In this document: one piece after another, positions 35,626 to 44,280 of the stretch
Position numbering within the stretch: position 1 is the stretch's first letter
How the letters are laid out: every line of letters starts with the position of its first letter
Origin: 66-474 sp036759545
Lineage (GTDB): Bacteria; Pseudomonadota; Gammaproteobacteria; Xanthomonadales; Rhodanobacteraceae
Assembly: GCA_036759545.1 (NCBI GenBank)
Contig: DAIOUL010000003.1
Location: 1-64,000, forward strand
Length of the DNA stretch: 64,000 bases
Direction of reading: 5' to 3'
Notes under the pieces: generated by a model
The model's database searches: none
What the model was told of the DNA's origin: nothing
The model's input: only the letters and a program-made list of their open reading frames with translations
Translations under genes and position numbers: made by a program

Positions 35626-35966
35626 TTGACCAGTCCGCGATTCACCATTGTCTCGCCCGCAGCGATCAGCCGTGCGCTGGCGCGCTTTACCATGTCTTTC
35701 ATTGCGTCCAAGTGCTTGTTGTACTCCTTCGCCATACCCAGCAGGTCGCAAATTATTTCGCCGATTTCTTCCGGCTTCTGGTCGCCGGCCCCTTTGATCA
35801 GCTCTTCCCGCCCGCGCGCAAGCGTTATGAGCAGCATCCGGCGATTGACGCCGAAGCTTTGCGCCGCTTTTTCTATCGCGTCGATATTCCTTTCCGTGAT
35901 TGCGGCGGGGAAATCTGGATAGGTTTCTTTCTGCTTCCGCTTTCCTGCTACTTTGCGCTTTGCCAT
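35622..35966 (-). CDS. Unknown basic helical protein of the element
   Basis: A 114-residue lysine-rich helical protein starting MAKRKVAGKRKQKE, with TERNIDAIEKAAQSFGVNRRMLLITLA suggestive of a ribbon-helix-helix or similar DNA-binding fold. It has a good AGGAG Shine-Dalgarno sequence and starts 70 bases after the integrase stop. Confidence 0.65.
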   Translation of the reverse strand: MAKRKVAGKRKQKETYPDFPAAITERNIDAIEKAAQSFGVNRRMLLITLARGREELIKGAGDQKPEEIGEIICDLLGMAKEYNKHLDAMKDMVKRASARLIAAGETMVNRGLVK

Positions 35967-36035
35967 GATCGTCTCCTAAGGGACGGTTGTGGAAGGTCGG
36001 CGGCGTGCCCTAACACGCCGTCGGCCGCTTGAAAC

Positions 36036-37262
36036 TTATCCTGTTTTGCGTTTCCGGCCCACCAGCGTCGCCACCGCGTTCGCCTTGTGTTCGGCGGCCA
36101 GGTGCGCGTATCGCTGCGTCATTGTGAAGTCTTGATGTCCCAGCAATTCCTTGATGGTGTAAAGGTCGATGCCTGCCATCGCCAGCTTGCTCGCGAAGTG
36201 ATGGCGGCAATCGTGGAAGCGGAAGTTTTCCAGCTTGGCGCTTTCGCATAGCGCGGTCCAAGACTTGTTGATGTTCGTCATGGGCGCACCGCCGCGGCCA
36301 GGAAATACCAGTCCTTCGCGTTCGCCGTGCCCCTTCCAGCGCTTCAGCACGTCGCACGCTTCACTATTCAGCGCTACATGCCGCGCGCGCTGTCCCTTGG
36401 AAGTTTCGGCGCGCACGGTCAGCACCTTGTTGCACAGATCCACGTCACTCCAGCGCAACCCGAACAGTTCGCCGCGGCGCAGGCCGGTGTTCAATGCCAG
36501 CAGCACCAGCGGCATCAGGTGATCGGTATAGCCGTTCGCGGGCCACATCGGACGCGGCGCGTGGCCACGTGTGAGCGCCCATGCGTTACCAGAGGCACGG
36601 TGTTGACGCGCGAGCGCTTCGCGTTTCGTCAGCGCCTCGCGTAGTCGCTTCTCTTCGGCAGCGGTGAGAAACCTCACACGGCTATTGTCCGCGCCCTTCA
36701 CGCGCTTCACGGAAGAGAGAGGATGCGTTTCCAGCCTCTTCCACTCGACCGCCTTGGATAGCACGGAACGGATGCGATCAAGGTCGCGGTTGACCGTCGC
36801 AGCCGCCACGCCGTCTTTCAGACGCGCGGCCTTGAACTTGTCCAGTTGCCAAGCGGTGATGCCCGACAGCGGTTTGTTGTAGAGGAACTCGAATTGCGCT
36901 TTCAGATTGGAGAGCGTCGCAGCACCGGCTTTGCGCTCGGCCTCGACCCACGGCGCATAGTGCTTTTCGATGAATTCGCCCAACGTCAGCGGCCGGCTCT
37001 TGCCGCGTGCCGCCGCGGGCAGCTTGCCGCTGTCCTTGTCGGCCAGCCATTGGCGAGCGGTGACTTTTGCTTGTTCCAGCGTCAGCACCGCTGCATTGCC
37101 GATCGTCCGGCGACGCACGCGGTCGAATGCCATCACAAAGGACTTCACGCCGGACGGCTGCACGCGCACCAGCAGCCCCTTGATCTCCGAGTCGCGGATT
37201 TCGTAGGGGCGATCTTGCGGCTTTGCGCCGCGGATCACTTGGGCATTGAGCTTGCGAAGCAT
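36036..37262 (-). CDS. int: Tyrosine-type site-specific integrase
   Basis: A 408-residue phage-type integrase with an N-terminal arm-binding domain (residues 1-90, DUF4102-like, GLLVRVQPSGVKSF), a core-binding SAM-like domain (about 93-185) and a C-terminal catalytic domain. Catalytic residues are Arg262 (NTGLRRGEL), Lys289, His350, Arg353 (HDCRHHFAS), His376 (LLGHQDF) and the nucleophile Tyr385 (QRYAHL). It starts 138 bases inside attR and is transcribed away from it. MLRKLNAQ was chosen because upstream sequence is occupied by arm repeats. Confidence 0.93.
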   Translation of the reverse strand: MLRKLNAQVIRGAKPQDRPYEIRDSEIKGLLVRVQPSGVKSFVMAFDRVRRRTIGNAAVLTLEQAKVTARQWLADKDSGKLPAAARGKSRPLTLGEFIEKHYAPWVEAERKAGAATLSNLKAQFEFLYNKPLSGITAWQLDKFKAARLKDGVAAATVNRDLDRIRSVLSKAVEWKRLETHPLSSVKRVKGADNSRVRFLTAAEEKRLREALTKREALARQHRASGNAWALTRGHAPRPMWPANGYTDHLMPLVLLALNTGLRRGELFGLRWSDVDLCNKVLTVRAETSKGQRARHVALNSEACDVLKRWKGHGEREGLVFPGRGGAPMTNINKSWTALCESAKLENFRFHDCRHHFASKLAMAGIDLYTIKELLGHQDFTMTQRYAHLAAEHKANAVATLVGRKRKTG

Positions 37263-37272
37263 CTTTCCGGCC

Positions 37273-37306
37273 GTAAGCGCAATTTCGTAAGCGCACGGTA
37301 AGCGCA
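37273..37306. other. Putative integrase arm sites, right end
   Basis: Three direct copies of GTAAGCGCA at 37273-37281, 37287-37295 and 37298-37306, 10 to 44 bases upstream of the integrase start. Two of them extend to GTAAGCGCAA, as does one left-end copy. They may serve both as integrase arm sites and as an integrase autoregulation site. Confidence 0.65.
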
Positions 37307-37399
37307 AGTGAGAGCTTACAGCGGAACAAAGCGGCACACAATGGCACGCTAACTATCTGACTTTGCTTGCAAGCACCTGATCGGCCAATCTGAACAAAT

Positions 37400-37448
37400 T
37401 ACGTTCGGGACGTAGAAGTCGCATGTTCAAATCCTGTCTCCCCGACCA
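37400..37448 (+). other. attR
   Basis: The right copy of the 49-bp core, identical to 26632-26680 except for G to T in the T-stem (position 37424). This is the original host 3' end of tRNA-Pro and is not a working tRNA. Confidence 0.88.
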
Positions 37449-37463
37449 CCAAGCCACGGACTC

Positions 37464-37490
37464 AGGCCGCCAGCGATGAGCGGCCTTTTC
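37464..37490 (+). terminator. Original host tRNA-Pro terminator
   Basis: Stem AGGCCGC/GCGGCCT (37464-37470 with 37480-37486), 9-nt loop, followed by TTTTCTTTC. It sits just after attR, where the tRNA terminator stood before integration. Confidence 0.75.
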
Positions 37491-37638
37491 TTTCTATCTT
37501 TTCGGTCGCAAGAACCGGCACGAATTCCGCTGCCTCATAAAGACTGTCCCTAGTTCGTCGCTTGCAGCATCGCTACCCGCCCGCGAGAATGATCGAGGGC
37601 TGGTCAAATTTCCTGTGTTCGAGCTGGGGAGTCATCCG

Positions 37639-38541
37639 ATGAAACCGTCGCGTGCTTTTGCAACTGCGTTGTTCTCGTTTTGCCTGGCGACACTGGTACC
37701 AAACGCCGAGGCCGCCGCGCCGACCGGCTACTCGGGCATCTTCGGTGGCGGACCGTTGTACATCACATCGAAGGGTGCTCCGGCCAACATCAACGAACTG
37801 GCGAATTCGGGCTTCACTGAAGTCATCGTCTGGAGCGTTGAGGTCAAGCCCAACGGCGACCTGAATTTGAACGGCGAGTTTCCGCTCACTTCGAACGGCG
37901 TCTACATCGGCGACCAGACTTATCCCGATTTCGCGTCGAACATGACCTTGCTCAAGCAGGGCAAGGTCAAGCGCGTGACCTTCAGCGTCGGCTCGTCGAA
38001 CTACGGCGACTGGGAAGACATCGCCTCGCTCGTCCATTCGCAAGGCACCGGGCCAGGCAGCATTCTGTACAAGACATTCGCGGCGCTGAAAGCCGCGATC
38101 CCGGCGATCGATGCGATCGACTTCGACGACGAGAACAGCTACGACCTCGCCAGCACGGTGCAGTTCGGTGTAATGCTGGCGCAGCTCGGATATCACGTGA
38201 TGCCCGATCCTTATGTAAATGCCTCGTACTGGACCGAGGTCGTTTCGCAGATCAACGCCCAGGCCCCGGGCACGGTCGATGGCGTGCACCTTCAAACCTA
38301 TTCCGGCGGCGCCGGCAACACGCCTTGCCAATCCCAGTGGAACTTCGGCGACGTTCCGGTTCTGCCGATCGTGTGGGATCTCAACGATAGTCCGCTGAAG
38401 GCTTATCGCCAGATGAGCGGCTGGCACAACCAGTGCGGAATCGTCGGCGGCGGCCTGTGGCTGTACGACGACATCGTCGGCACCGGCGCAGCGGCCAAGT
38501 ACGCCAAGGCGATCAACTTGGGCGTCAGAACCCGGCCCTGA
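37639..38541 (+). CDS. Secreted GH18-like (chitinase-fold) protein
   Basis: This 300-residue protein has a signal peptide (cleavage near AEAAA, residue 25) and a TIM-barrel-like domain. The strand-4 motif is D158-x-x-D161-x-D163-x-E165 (AIDAIDFDDEN), the GH18 catalytic signature with Glu165 as the acid, although the rest of the sequence is divergent. It could act on chitin or other N-acetylglucosaminyl glycans, or be an inactive carbohydrate-binding relative. It stands alone in its transcript beside the integrated element. Confidence 0.72.
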   Translation: MKPSRAFATALFSFCLATLVPNAEAAAPTGYSGIFGGGPLYITSKGAPANINELANSGFTEVIVWSVEVKPNGDLNLNGEFPLTSNGVYIGDQTYPDFASNMTLLKQGKVKRVTFSVGSSNYGDWEDIASLVHSQGTGPGSILYKTFAALKAAIPAIDAIDFDDENSYDLASTVQFGVMLAQLGYHVMPDPYVNASYWTEVVSQINAQAPGTVDGVHLQTYSGGAGNTPCQSQWNFGDVPVLPIVWDLNDSPLKAYRQMSGWHNQCGIVGGGLWLYDDIVGTGAAAKYAKAINLGVRTRP

Positions 38542-38598
38542 GCCTGAACATCAGACCGCTTGCGCCTTGTTGGCGGGCGTTCTCATAACCCCAAAGAA

Positions 38599-38623
38599 AA
38601 GTCGGCGCAAAGCCGGCTTTTTA
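38599..38623. terminator. Bidirectional terminator
   Basis: Stem AAGTCGGC/GCCGGCTT (one G-U) with A-run before and T-run after, placed between the converging GH18-like and pilZ genes. Confidence 0.8.
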
Positions 38624-38647
38624 TTTCCGGGTTCCCGAGTCCGGATT

Positions 38648-39016
38648 TCACATCGTTTGCGTCGCCTTCTCCGAACCGAGCACGCCGGCGAGGATGGATT
38701 CGATCTTGGTGCGCGCGGTTTCGCCGTCGGATGATTCCGCGAATTGCACGCCGATGCCGGCGGTGCGGTTGCCCTGCGCGGCGGTCGGCGTGATCCACAC
38801 CACCTTGCCCGCGACCGGCAGGCGGTCCTTCTCGTCCGGCAGGGTCAGCAGCAGGAATACCTCGTCGCCGAGGTTGTAGCGCTTCATGGTCGGCACGAAC
38901 AGGCCGCCGCCTTTCACGAAGGACATGTAGGCGTTGTACAACGCCGCCTTGTCCTTGATCGCCAGCGACAGGATGCCCTGACGCGGCATGCCGACTGTGT
39001 TGGAACCCGGAGCCAT
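38648..39016 (-). CDS. pilZ: PilZ-domain protein, type IV pilus type
   Basis: A 122-residue single-domain PilZ protein. It contains the PilZ beta-barrel pattern but lacks the N-terminal RxxxR c-di-GMP-binding motif, like the founding Pseudomonas/Xanthomonas PilZ that works by protein contacts with PilB and FimX in type IV pilus assembly. The gene order mltG-tmk-holB-(PIG-L)-pilZ matches the conserved neighbourhood. Confidence 0.88.
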   Translation of the reverse strand: MAPGSNTVGMPRQGILSLAIKDKAALYNAYMSFVKGGGLFVPTMKRYNLGDEVFLLLTLPDEKDRLPVAGKVVWITPTAAQGNRTAGIGVQFAESSDGETARTKIESILAGVLGSEKATQTM

Positions 39017-39060
39017 AAGTCACCTTTGCGTCCGCAGCTTGCGCGACGGCGCGCGCGCGG

Positions 39061-40011
39061 TCAAGACCGAAACCGCTTCCAGCCCCAGTGATCGAACACC
39101 CACGGCGACGGCAGGGTGGAATACAGTTTCACGTAGTACGGCGCTTGCAACGGGCGGGCCAGATGCGCCGCCGTCGTGCCGTCGCGCCAGAGCAAGGCCG
39201 CGCCTTCGTGCGCGCCGTCACAGGTCAGACGTTGACCGCCCAGCGCGTCCACCGCGAACAGCGCCATGAATCCGCGCGCCCAGCGCGGCACGCGCCACGG
39301 AAGGCGCGAGCCCGACACCGGATGGTCGCCGCTGCCTTGCGCGAATCGTTCCTCTTCTCCGGCAAAGCGCAGCAACCGGCCGCGGCTCAGAGCGATCTGG
39401 CTGCGATGCGCCAAAATCGCCGCCCGTTTGCGCGCACTTTCCTGCGGCGTCAGCGTCAACGACGCGCGCCTCGTTCGATCCAGTTGCGCGCGGCCGTGCA
39501 ACAGATAACAGAGACAACGCGGTTGGCGCGCAGCCGGAAGCCCGTCCAATACGAGTTCGAGCAGCACGTGCAGCGCGCTGTGGTCGGGATGCGCGTCGGC
39601 CAGATCCGGCAGCACCAGCAGCGTCGGTCCGATTTCATCGATCAATGCGCGCCATCGCGCGATCGACGCGGTGGTTTCATTGACCACTTTCGAGGTGACG
39701 CCGCCGTCCGGCCACTGCAAGCGATGCACGGCCGCCTTGCCTGCGTCGAGTTCCTGCAAGGCATGCTGCGCTTCGAGCCGCCGGCGCTCGCCCCAGCGCT
39801 CGCGCTCTGCGGTGCCGATGCGAACGCGATGTTCCAGAACGCGCTGCGGCCAGGGATTGTTGTCGCCGTCGGTGACGAACACGATGTGCACCCGCGTGCC
39901 TTTCGCCAACGCGCGCTGGATCAAGCCGCCCGCAGCCAATGATTCGTCGTCGGGGTGCGGCGCCACCACCAACAGGACGTCGCCGGGCGAGAGCAGATGA
40001 TCCGGATTCAT
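39061..40011 (-). CDS. PIG-L family deacetylase
   Basis: This 316-residue LmbE-like metalloenzyme has VAPHPDDESLAAGG (residues about 16-29) and a second histidine motif ADAHPDHSAL, giving the usual zinc ligands. The family removes acetyl groups from N-acetylglucosaminyl lipids or thiols. The specific substrate is not known. It is inserted between holB and pilZ, 61 bases after holB. Confidence 0.87.
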   Translation of the reverse strand: MNPDHLLSPGDVLLVVAPHPDDESLAAGGLIQRALAKGTRVHIVFVTDGDNNPWPQRVLEHRVRIGTAERERWGERRRLEAQHALQELDAGKAAVHRLQWPDGGVTSKVVNETTASIARWRALIDEIGPTLLVLPDLADAHPDHSALHVLLELVLDGLPAARQPRCLCYLLHGRAQLDRTRRASLTLTPQESARKRAAILAHRSQIALSRGRLLRFAGEEERFAQGSGDHPVSGSRLPWRVPRWARGFMALFAVDALGGQRLTCDGAHEGAALLWRDGTTAAHLARPLQAPYYVKLYSTLPSPWVFDHWGWKRFRS

Positions 40012-40072
40012 GTCATCCCGCGTGCGGCGGATTGCTGAAGGGGGTGCGCAGCATGCAGGTGCCGGCTTTCGC

Positions 40073-41026
40073 TCAGCTTGCCCGGCCGAATGCGGCAAGA
40101 CATTCGATCAAGGCCGGCTCGGGACGGAGCGGCCCGCGCAGCAGTTCGCGCAGGCGATTGACGCGCTCGAATCCGGCTTGCAGGGTGCCGATGTCCCATT
40201 GCGGATCGAACTCGCCCGGCGCGCCTGCGGCACGCACGCGCGCGGCTTCGTGCAATAGGCGCGCGGCATGTTCCAGCCGCGCCACCGGCTCGTCCGCGCT
40301 CCACGCGTGCGCAACCCGATAGACCGATGTGCGACCGCGCGCCAGCGCTTGCAGATCCTTCGCCACCGAGTCGCGCCGCTGCAATTCGCCGCCTTGCTCG
40401 AACGCGAAGGCGCGGCCCGGATTGCCTCCGGCCGCATCCAGCGCCCGCCGCGGATCGTGCACACCCTGCGTGCGCAACCAGGCTTCCGCCTGTTCGCGCG
40501 GGGGCGTCATGAAGTCGATGCGCTGACAGCGGCTGCGGATGGTGGTCGGCAATCGCCACGGCTGGTCGGCGATCAGCACGATCAGGCTGGACGCGGTGGG
40601 TTCTTCCAGCGTTTTCAACAACGCGTTCGCCGCAGCCGGATTCATGGCGTCGGCCGGATCGATCACCGCGATCTGCCAGCCGCCCAGTTGCGAAGACATC
40701 GCCAGCCGCGCAGACAAGAGCCGGATTTGCTCGACCACGATTTCCTTGCGCGGTTTGCCTTCGCTGTTCAATTCGAAAGTGACGAGCACGCGGTCCGGAT
40801 GCGTACCCGCTTCCAGCAACGCGCAGGCCTTGCATTCCCCACAAGCCCGAGCAGTTCGCGGATGCGGGCACAACCGCGCGCGCACGAAGGCTTCCGCGAA
40901 TGCGCGCTTGCCGAGACCTTGCGCGCCGGCCAGCAGCAGGGCGTGCGGCAATGAACCGAGTTCGGCGCGTTGCGCCAGCGCGTTCCATTGCGCCGTTTGC
41001 CACGGCAGCAACGCGGGCGGACTCAT
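40073..41026 (-). CDS. holB: DNA polymerase III, delta' subunit
   Basis: This 317-residue clamp-loader subunit is of the AAA+ family. It has a P-loop-like AGAQGLGKRAF, a four-cysteine zinc module CPHPRTARACGECKACALL, and sensor 1 region. ADAMNPAAANALLKTLEEP is a hallmark of the delta' and tau/gamma families. It overlaps the tmk stop by four bases (ATGA). Confidence 0.92.
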   Translation of the reverse strand: MSPPALLPWQTAQWNALAQRAELGSLPHALLLAGAQGLGKRAFAEAFVRARLCPHPRTARACGECKACALLEAGTHPDRVLVTFELNSEGKPRKEIVVEQIRLLSARLAMSSQLGGWQIAVIDPADAMNPAAANALLKTLEEPTASSLIVLIADQPWRLPTTIRSRCQRIDFMTPPREQAEAWLRTQGVHDPRRALDAAGGNPGRAFAFEQGGELQRRDSVAKDLQALARGRTSVYRVAHAWSADEPVARLEHAARLLHEAARVRAAGAPGEFDPQWDIGTLQAGFERVNRLRELLRGPLRPEPALIECLAAFGRAS

Positions 41027-41664
41027 GCGCGCACGCCTTCGCGCAGTGCATCCACCGCAGCGACCGCGGCGGCGAGCACTTCCTCCACTGGACGCGAGGC
41101 ATCCAGCACGCGGAAGCGCTGCGGCTCCGCGGCCGCGCGTGTGAGATACGCCTGCCGCACGCGTTCGAAAAAGCCGTCGTCCTCGCGCTCGATTCGGTCG
41201 GCATCGCCGCGCACGTGCGTGCGTTCGCGGCCGTGCGCGACGGGCAAATCGAGCAGCAGGGTGAGATCCGGCTGCAAGCCTTCGGTCGCGATGGCTTCCA
41301 GTTGTGCGATCAATGCCGGATCGAGCCCGCGGCCGCCGCCCTGGTAAGCGTAACTCGCATCCGTGTAACGATCGCACAGCACCCAGCGTCCCGCAGCCAG
41401 GGACGGGCGCAATATCTCACGCACCAGTTGCGCACGCGCCGCGAACATCAGCAACGCTTCCGTTTGCGCAGCGATGGTGCGCAGCGCGGGATCCAGCACC
41501 AGCAACCGCACCCCCTCGCCCAGGGCCGTGCCGCCGGGTTCGCGCGTCTGCAGAACCTCGATGCCGGCGCCTTCCAGATGCGCGTGCAATCCCGTCAGCA
41601 GGGTGCTCTTGCCGGCGCCCTCGCCGCCTTCCAGCGTGATCAGTTTGCCGCGCGAAGGGCTCAT
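41023..41664 (-). CDS. tmk: Thymidylate kinase
   Basis: This 213-residue P-loop kinase phosphorylates dTMP to dTDP. It has Walker A GGEGAGKST, the DR(Y/x) segment CDRYTDASYAYQG and LID residues near RTHVRGDADRIE. Coupled to holB (ATGA) and to mltG upstream (overlap of four bases). Confidence 0.93.
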   Translation of the reverse strand: MSPSRGKLITLEGGEGAGKSTLLTGLHAHLEGAGIEVLQTREPGGTALGEGVRLLVLDPALRTIAAQTEALLMFAARAQLVREILRPSLAAGRWVLCDRYTDASYAYQGGGRGLDPALIAQLEAIATEGLQPDLTLLLDLPVAHGRERTHVRGDADRIEREDDGFFERVRQAYLTRAAAEPQRFRVLDASRPVEEVLAAAVAAVDALREGVRA

Positions 41665-42821
41665 TGGTGCGAGCGAGGCTTGTGCGACGAAAGTTTTTTC
41701 TTGCCGCCGCTGGCGTTCGATGCCGGCTTCGGCGCAGTGGAGCCGGACGCGGGCATCGCATCCGGATTGCGGTGCAGCTGATAGATGGCGACGTTGCGAT
41801 TGTGTTCCGCCAGCGTCGAGGAAAACGCGTGCGTGCCGTCGCCGCGCGAAACGAAATACAGCGCGTCGCCCGGCGCGGGGTGCAGCACCGCGTCGATCGC
41901 CGCGCGGCCGGGCAGCGCGATCGGCGTGGGCGGCAAGCCCGTGCGCGTGTAAGTGTTGTACGGCGTGTCGGTTTGCAGATCGCGCGTGTGGATGCGGCCG
42001 TCGTAGCTCGCACCCAAGCCGTAGATCACGGTGGGGTCGGTCTCCAGTTTCATGCCGAGCTTCATACGCCGCTCGAATACGCCGGCGATCTGCGGACGCT
42101 CGTTCGGCTGTGCGGTTTCCTTCTCCACGATGGAGGCAAGGATCAAGGCGTCGTAGGGCGTCTGCAAGGGCACCGAAGGATCGCGCTTCCGCCATTGCGC
42201 ATCGAGATATGCCTGCATCGCAGCGTGTGCGCGCTTCAGCACGTCGAGGTCGCTCATGCCCAGCACATAGTCGTAGGTGTCGGGCATGAATTCGCCTTCC
42301 GGATTCTGTCCGCCCGCGCCGAGTTTCGCCATCAGCTCGTCGTTGGAAAGCTGCGCTCCATCCTGCGTGAGCTTCGGCGCGGCAGCGAGTGCCGCCCGCA
42401 CTTGCCGGAAGGTCCAGCCTTCCACCAGCATCACGCGCCGTTGCAACACGTTGCCGTGCGCCATGTTCTCCAGCAGCGTGCGCGCGGTGATGCCGGGTGT
42501 CAGCGCGTACTCACCCGCATGCAGCGAACCGGCTACGCCGAGTTGTTCGGCCAGCGCCCGCCAGTACAGCGGCGGCGCGGATGACAGGTGCGCGTCGCGC
42601 AGGTCGCGCACGATCTCGCGAAAGCTCTCGCCCTTGGCGATTTCGAAAGTCTGGCCGGTACTGCTTACCGCCAGTGGAGCATCGCGAAAACGCAGGTAAT
42701 CGAAACCGAACCATGCCGCGATCGCGAGCCCCGCCAGCACGATCAGGATCAACGCGAGGGTGAGCGCGCCACCTTGTTGGCGCGCGCGGCAATGGAATTT
42801 CAGCGTGGGCTTTGAATTCAC
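41661..42821 (-). CDS. mltG: Endolytic murein transglycosylase
   Basis: This 386-residue inner-membrane protein has one N-terminal transmembrane helix (about 20-42), a LysM-like part and the YceG catalytic domain. The catalytic glutamate lies in LASIVEKET, with YNTYTRTGLPPTPIALPG after it. It cuts nascent glycan strands and helps set their length. The start codon is GTG. A Lys/Ser-rich tail follows the domain. Confidence 0.92.
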   Translation of the reverse strand: MNSKPTLKFHCRARQQGGALTLALILIVLAGLAIAAWFGFDYLRFRDAPLAVSSTGQTFEIAKGESFREIVRDLRDAHLSSAPPLYWRALAEQLGVAGSLHAGEYALTPGITARTLLENMAHGNVLQRRVMLVEGWTFRQVRAALAAAPKLTQDGAQLSNDELMAKLGAGGQNPEGEFMPDTYDYVLGMSDLDVLKRAHAAMQAYLDAQWRKRDPSVPLQTPYDALILASIVEKETAQPNERPQIAGVFERRMKLGMKLETDPTVIYGLGASYDGRIHTRDLQTDTPYNTYTRTGLPPTPIALPGRAAIDAVLHPAPGDALYFVSRGDGTHAFSSTLAEHNRNVAIYQLHRNPDAMPASGSTAPKPASNASGGKKKLSSHKPRSHQ

Positions 42822-42908
42822 GAGGACGGGAATGGCGCTGCTCTGTCAGGCGAGCGGCAAGCCTACCGAAGATTGCGCGCGCGTGCCCGTCTGCGAGCGC
42901 AGACGCAT

Positions 42909-44174
42909 TCAGACGGACTTGAACACCAGCGTGCCGTTGGTGCCGCCGAAGCCGAACGAGTTGGACAGCGCGATATCCACCTTCGCCTCGCGCGCGGTAC
43001 CTGGCACGAAATCCAGATCGCAGTCTTCGCCCGGATGTTCTAGGTTGATGGTCGGCGGCACCATCGAATCGCGCATGGTCAGGATCGAGAAGATCGCTTC
43101 CACGCCACCCGCCGCACCGAGCAGGTGTCCGGTCATCGACTTGGTGGAGCTGACCATCAGCTTGTCCGCGTGCGCGCCGAACACGCTGCGGATGCCCTTG
43201 ACCTCGGCCACGTCGCCGGCCTGCGTGGAGGTGCCGTGCGCGTTGATGTACTGCACTTCTTCGAGATTCAATCCCGCATCACGGACCGCCGCGGCCATGC
43301 AACGCGCGCCGCCTTCGCCGTTTTCGCTCGGTGCGGTCATGTGGTAGGCGTCGCCGCTCATGCCGAAGCCCGCGAGTTCGCAATAGATGCGCGCTCCGCG
43401 CTTCTTCGCGTGCTCGTACTCTTCGATGATCAGCACGCCCGCGCCATCCGACAACACGAAGCCGTCGCGATCCTTGTCCCACGGCCGGCTCGCTTTTTCC
43501 GGTTCGTCGTTGCGCGTGGACATCGCGCGCGCCGAGCAGAAGCCGCCCATCGCCACGCCGGTGGTCGAATACTCGGCGCCGCCGGCGACCATCACGTCGG
43601 CATCGCCGTACTGGATCATGCGCATCGCCAGGCCGATGTTGTGCGTGGCCGTGGTGCACGCCGTCACGCATGCGATATTCGGGCCCTTCAGCCCGAGCAT
43701 GATCGAGAGATTGCCCGAAGCCATGTTGATGATCGAACTCGGCACGAAGAACGGCGAGATCTTGCGCTGGCCCTGTTCGTGGAACGTGATCGAGGTCTTC
43801 TCGATCGTGCTGATGCCGCCGATGCCGGCACCCACCGCGCAGCCGATGCGCTCCTCGTCGTGCTCGTGCGGATGCATGCCGGCATCCGCCAGCGCCTGCA
43901 CCGAAGCCGCGATCCCGTAGTGGATGAAGGGATCCATCTTCTTGACGTCCTTCGCCGGGATGTACTGCGCCGGATCGAAATCGCGAACCTCGCCCGCGAT
44001 CCGCGTCGGGAAGCTGCTGGCGTCGAAATGCGTGACCGGGCCGATGCCGCTCTTGCCGGCGAGGATGTTTCCCCACGCGGTCGCGACGTCGTTGCCGACC
44101 GGCGAAACCATCCCGAGTCCGGTTACCACTACACGACGTTTTGAATCAGGCCGTTTTGAATCGGATCTTTTCAT
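42909..44174 (-). CDS. fabF: 3-oxoacyl-ACP synthase II
   Basis: This 421-residue condensing enzyme elongates acyl-ACP with malonyl-ACP. The triad is Cys173 (VTACTTATH), His in INAHGTST, and His in STKSMTGHLLGA. An N-terminal extension of about 10 basic residues precedes the usual RRVVVTGLG. A TTG 21 bases upstream could be an alternative start, but the ATG is preferred. acpP lies 106 bases upstream, as in the conserved fab order. Confidence 0.94.
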   Translation of the reverse strand: MKRSDSKRPDSKRRVVVTGLGMVSPVGNDVATAWGNILAGKSGIGPVTHFDASSFPTRIAGEVRDFDPAQYIPAKDVKKMDPFIHYGIAASVQALADAGMHPHEHDEERIGCAVGAGIGGISTIEKTSITFHEQGQRKISPFFVPSSIINMASGNLSIMLGLKGPNIACVTACTTATHNIGLAMRMIQYGDADVMVAGGAEYSTTGVAMGGFCSARAMSTRNDEPEKASRPWDKDRDGFVLSDGAGVLIIEEYEHAKKRGARIYCELAGFGMSGDAYHMTAPSENGEGGARCMAAAVRDAGLNLEEVQYINAHGTSTQAGDVAEVKGIRSVFGAHADKLMVSSTKSMTGHLLGAAGGVEAIFSILTMRDSMVPPTINLEHPGEDCDLDFVPGTAREAKVDIALSNSFGFGGTNGTLVFKSV

Positions 44175-44280
44175 ACGAGTGTTTGGATCGTCCAAAAACG
44201 AAAGCTGCGCCCCGTGGGCGCAGCCTTGTGATGCAATTCAGCCCGAAGCCACTGCGCGGCTTGCGCCGCAGGCGGCCACA

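Larger units (their letters stand above)
26632..37448. mobile_element. Integrative element (phage-derived) in tRNA-Pro
   Basis: A 10.8-kb element bounded by a 49-bp direct repeat of the tRNA-Pro 3' end (one mismatch). A tyrosine integrase lies at the right end, and GTAAGCGCA-type arm repeats lie just inside both ends. All genes run on the minus strand from the integrase towards the tRNA. The cargo includes a HTH/excisionase-like regulator, a Spo11/topoisomerase VI-A-like protein, HK97-like capsid, a small-terminase-like protein and tape measure. Large terminase, portal, protease, other tail genes and lysis genes are missing. It is either a decayed prophage or a phage satellite. Base composition is visibly less GC-rich in the tape-measure gene than in the host. 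Confidence 0.9.

Noticed and set aside
26681..37399. A complete prophage
   Set aside because: Portal, large terminase, protease, tail tube, baseplate and lysis genes are missing, and the total length is 10.8 kb.
37400..37448. A second tRNA-Pro gene
   Set aside because: Only the 3' part from the anticodon stem is present; the acceptor 5' strand and D-arm are missing. It is the attR copy of the integration core.
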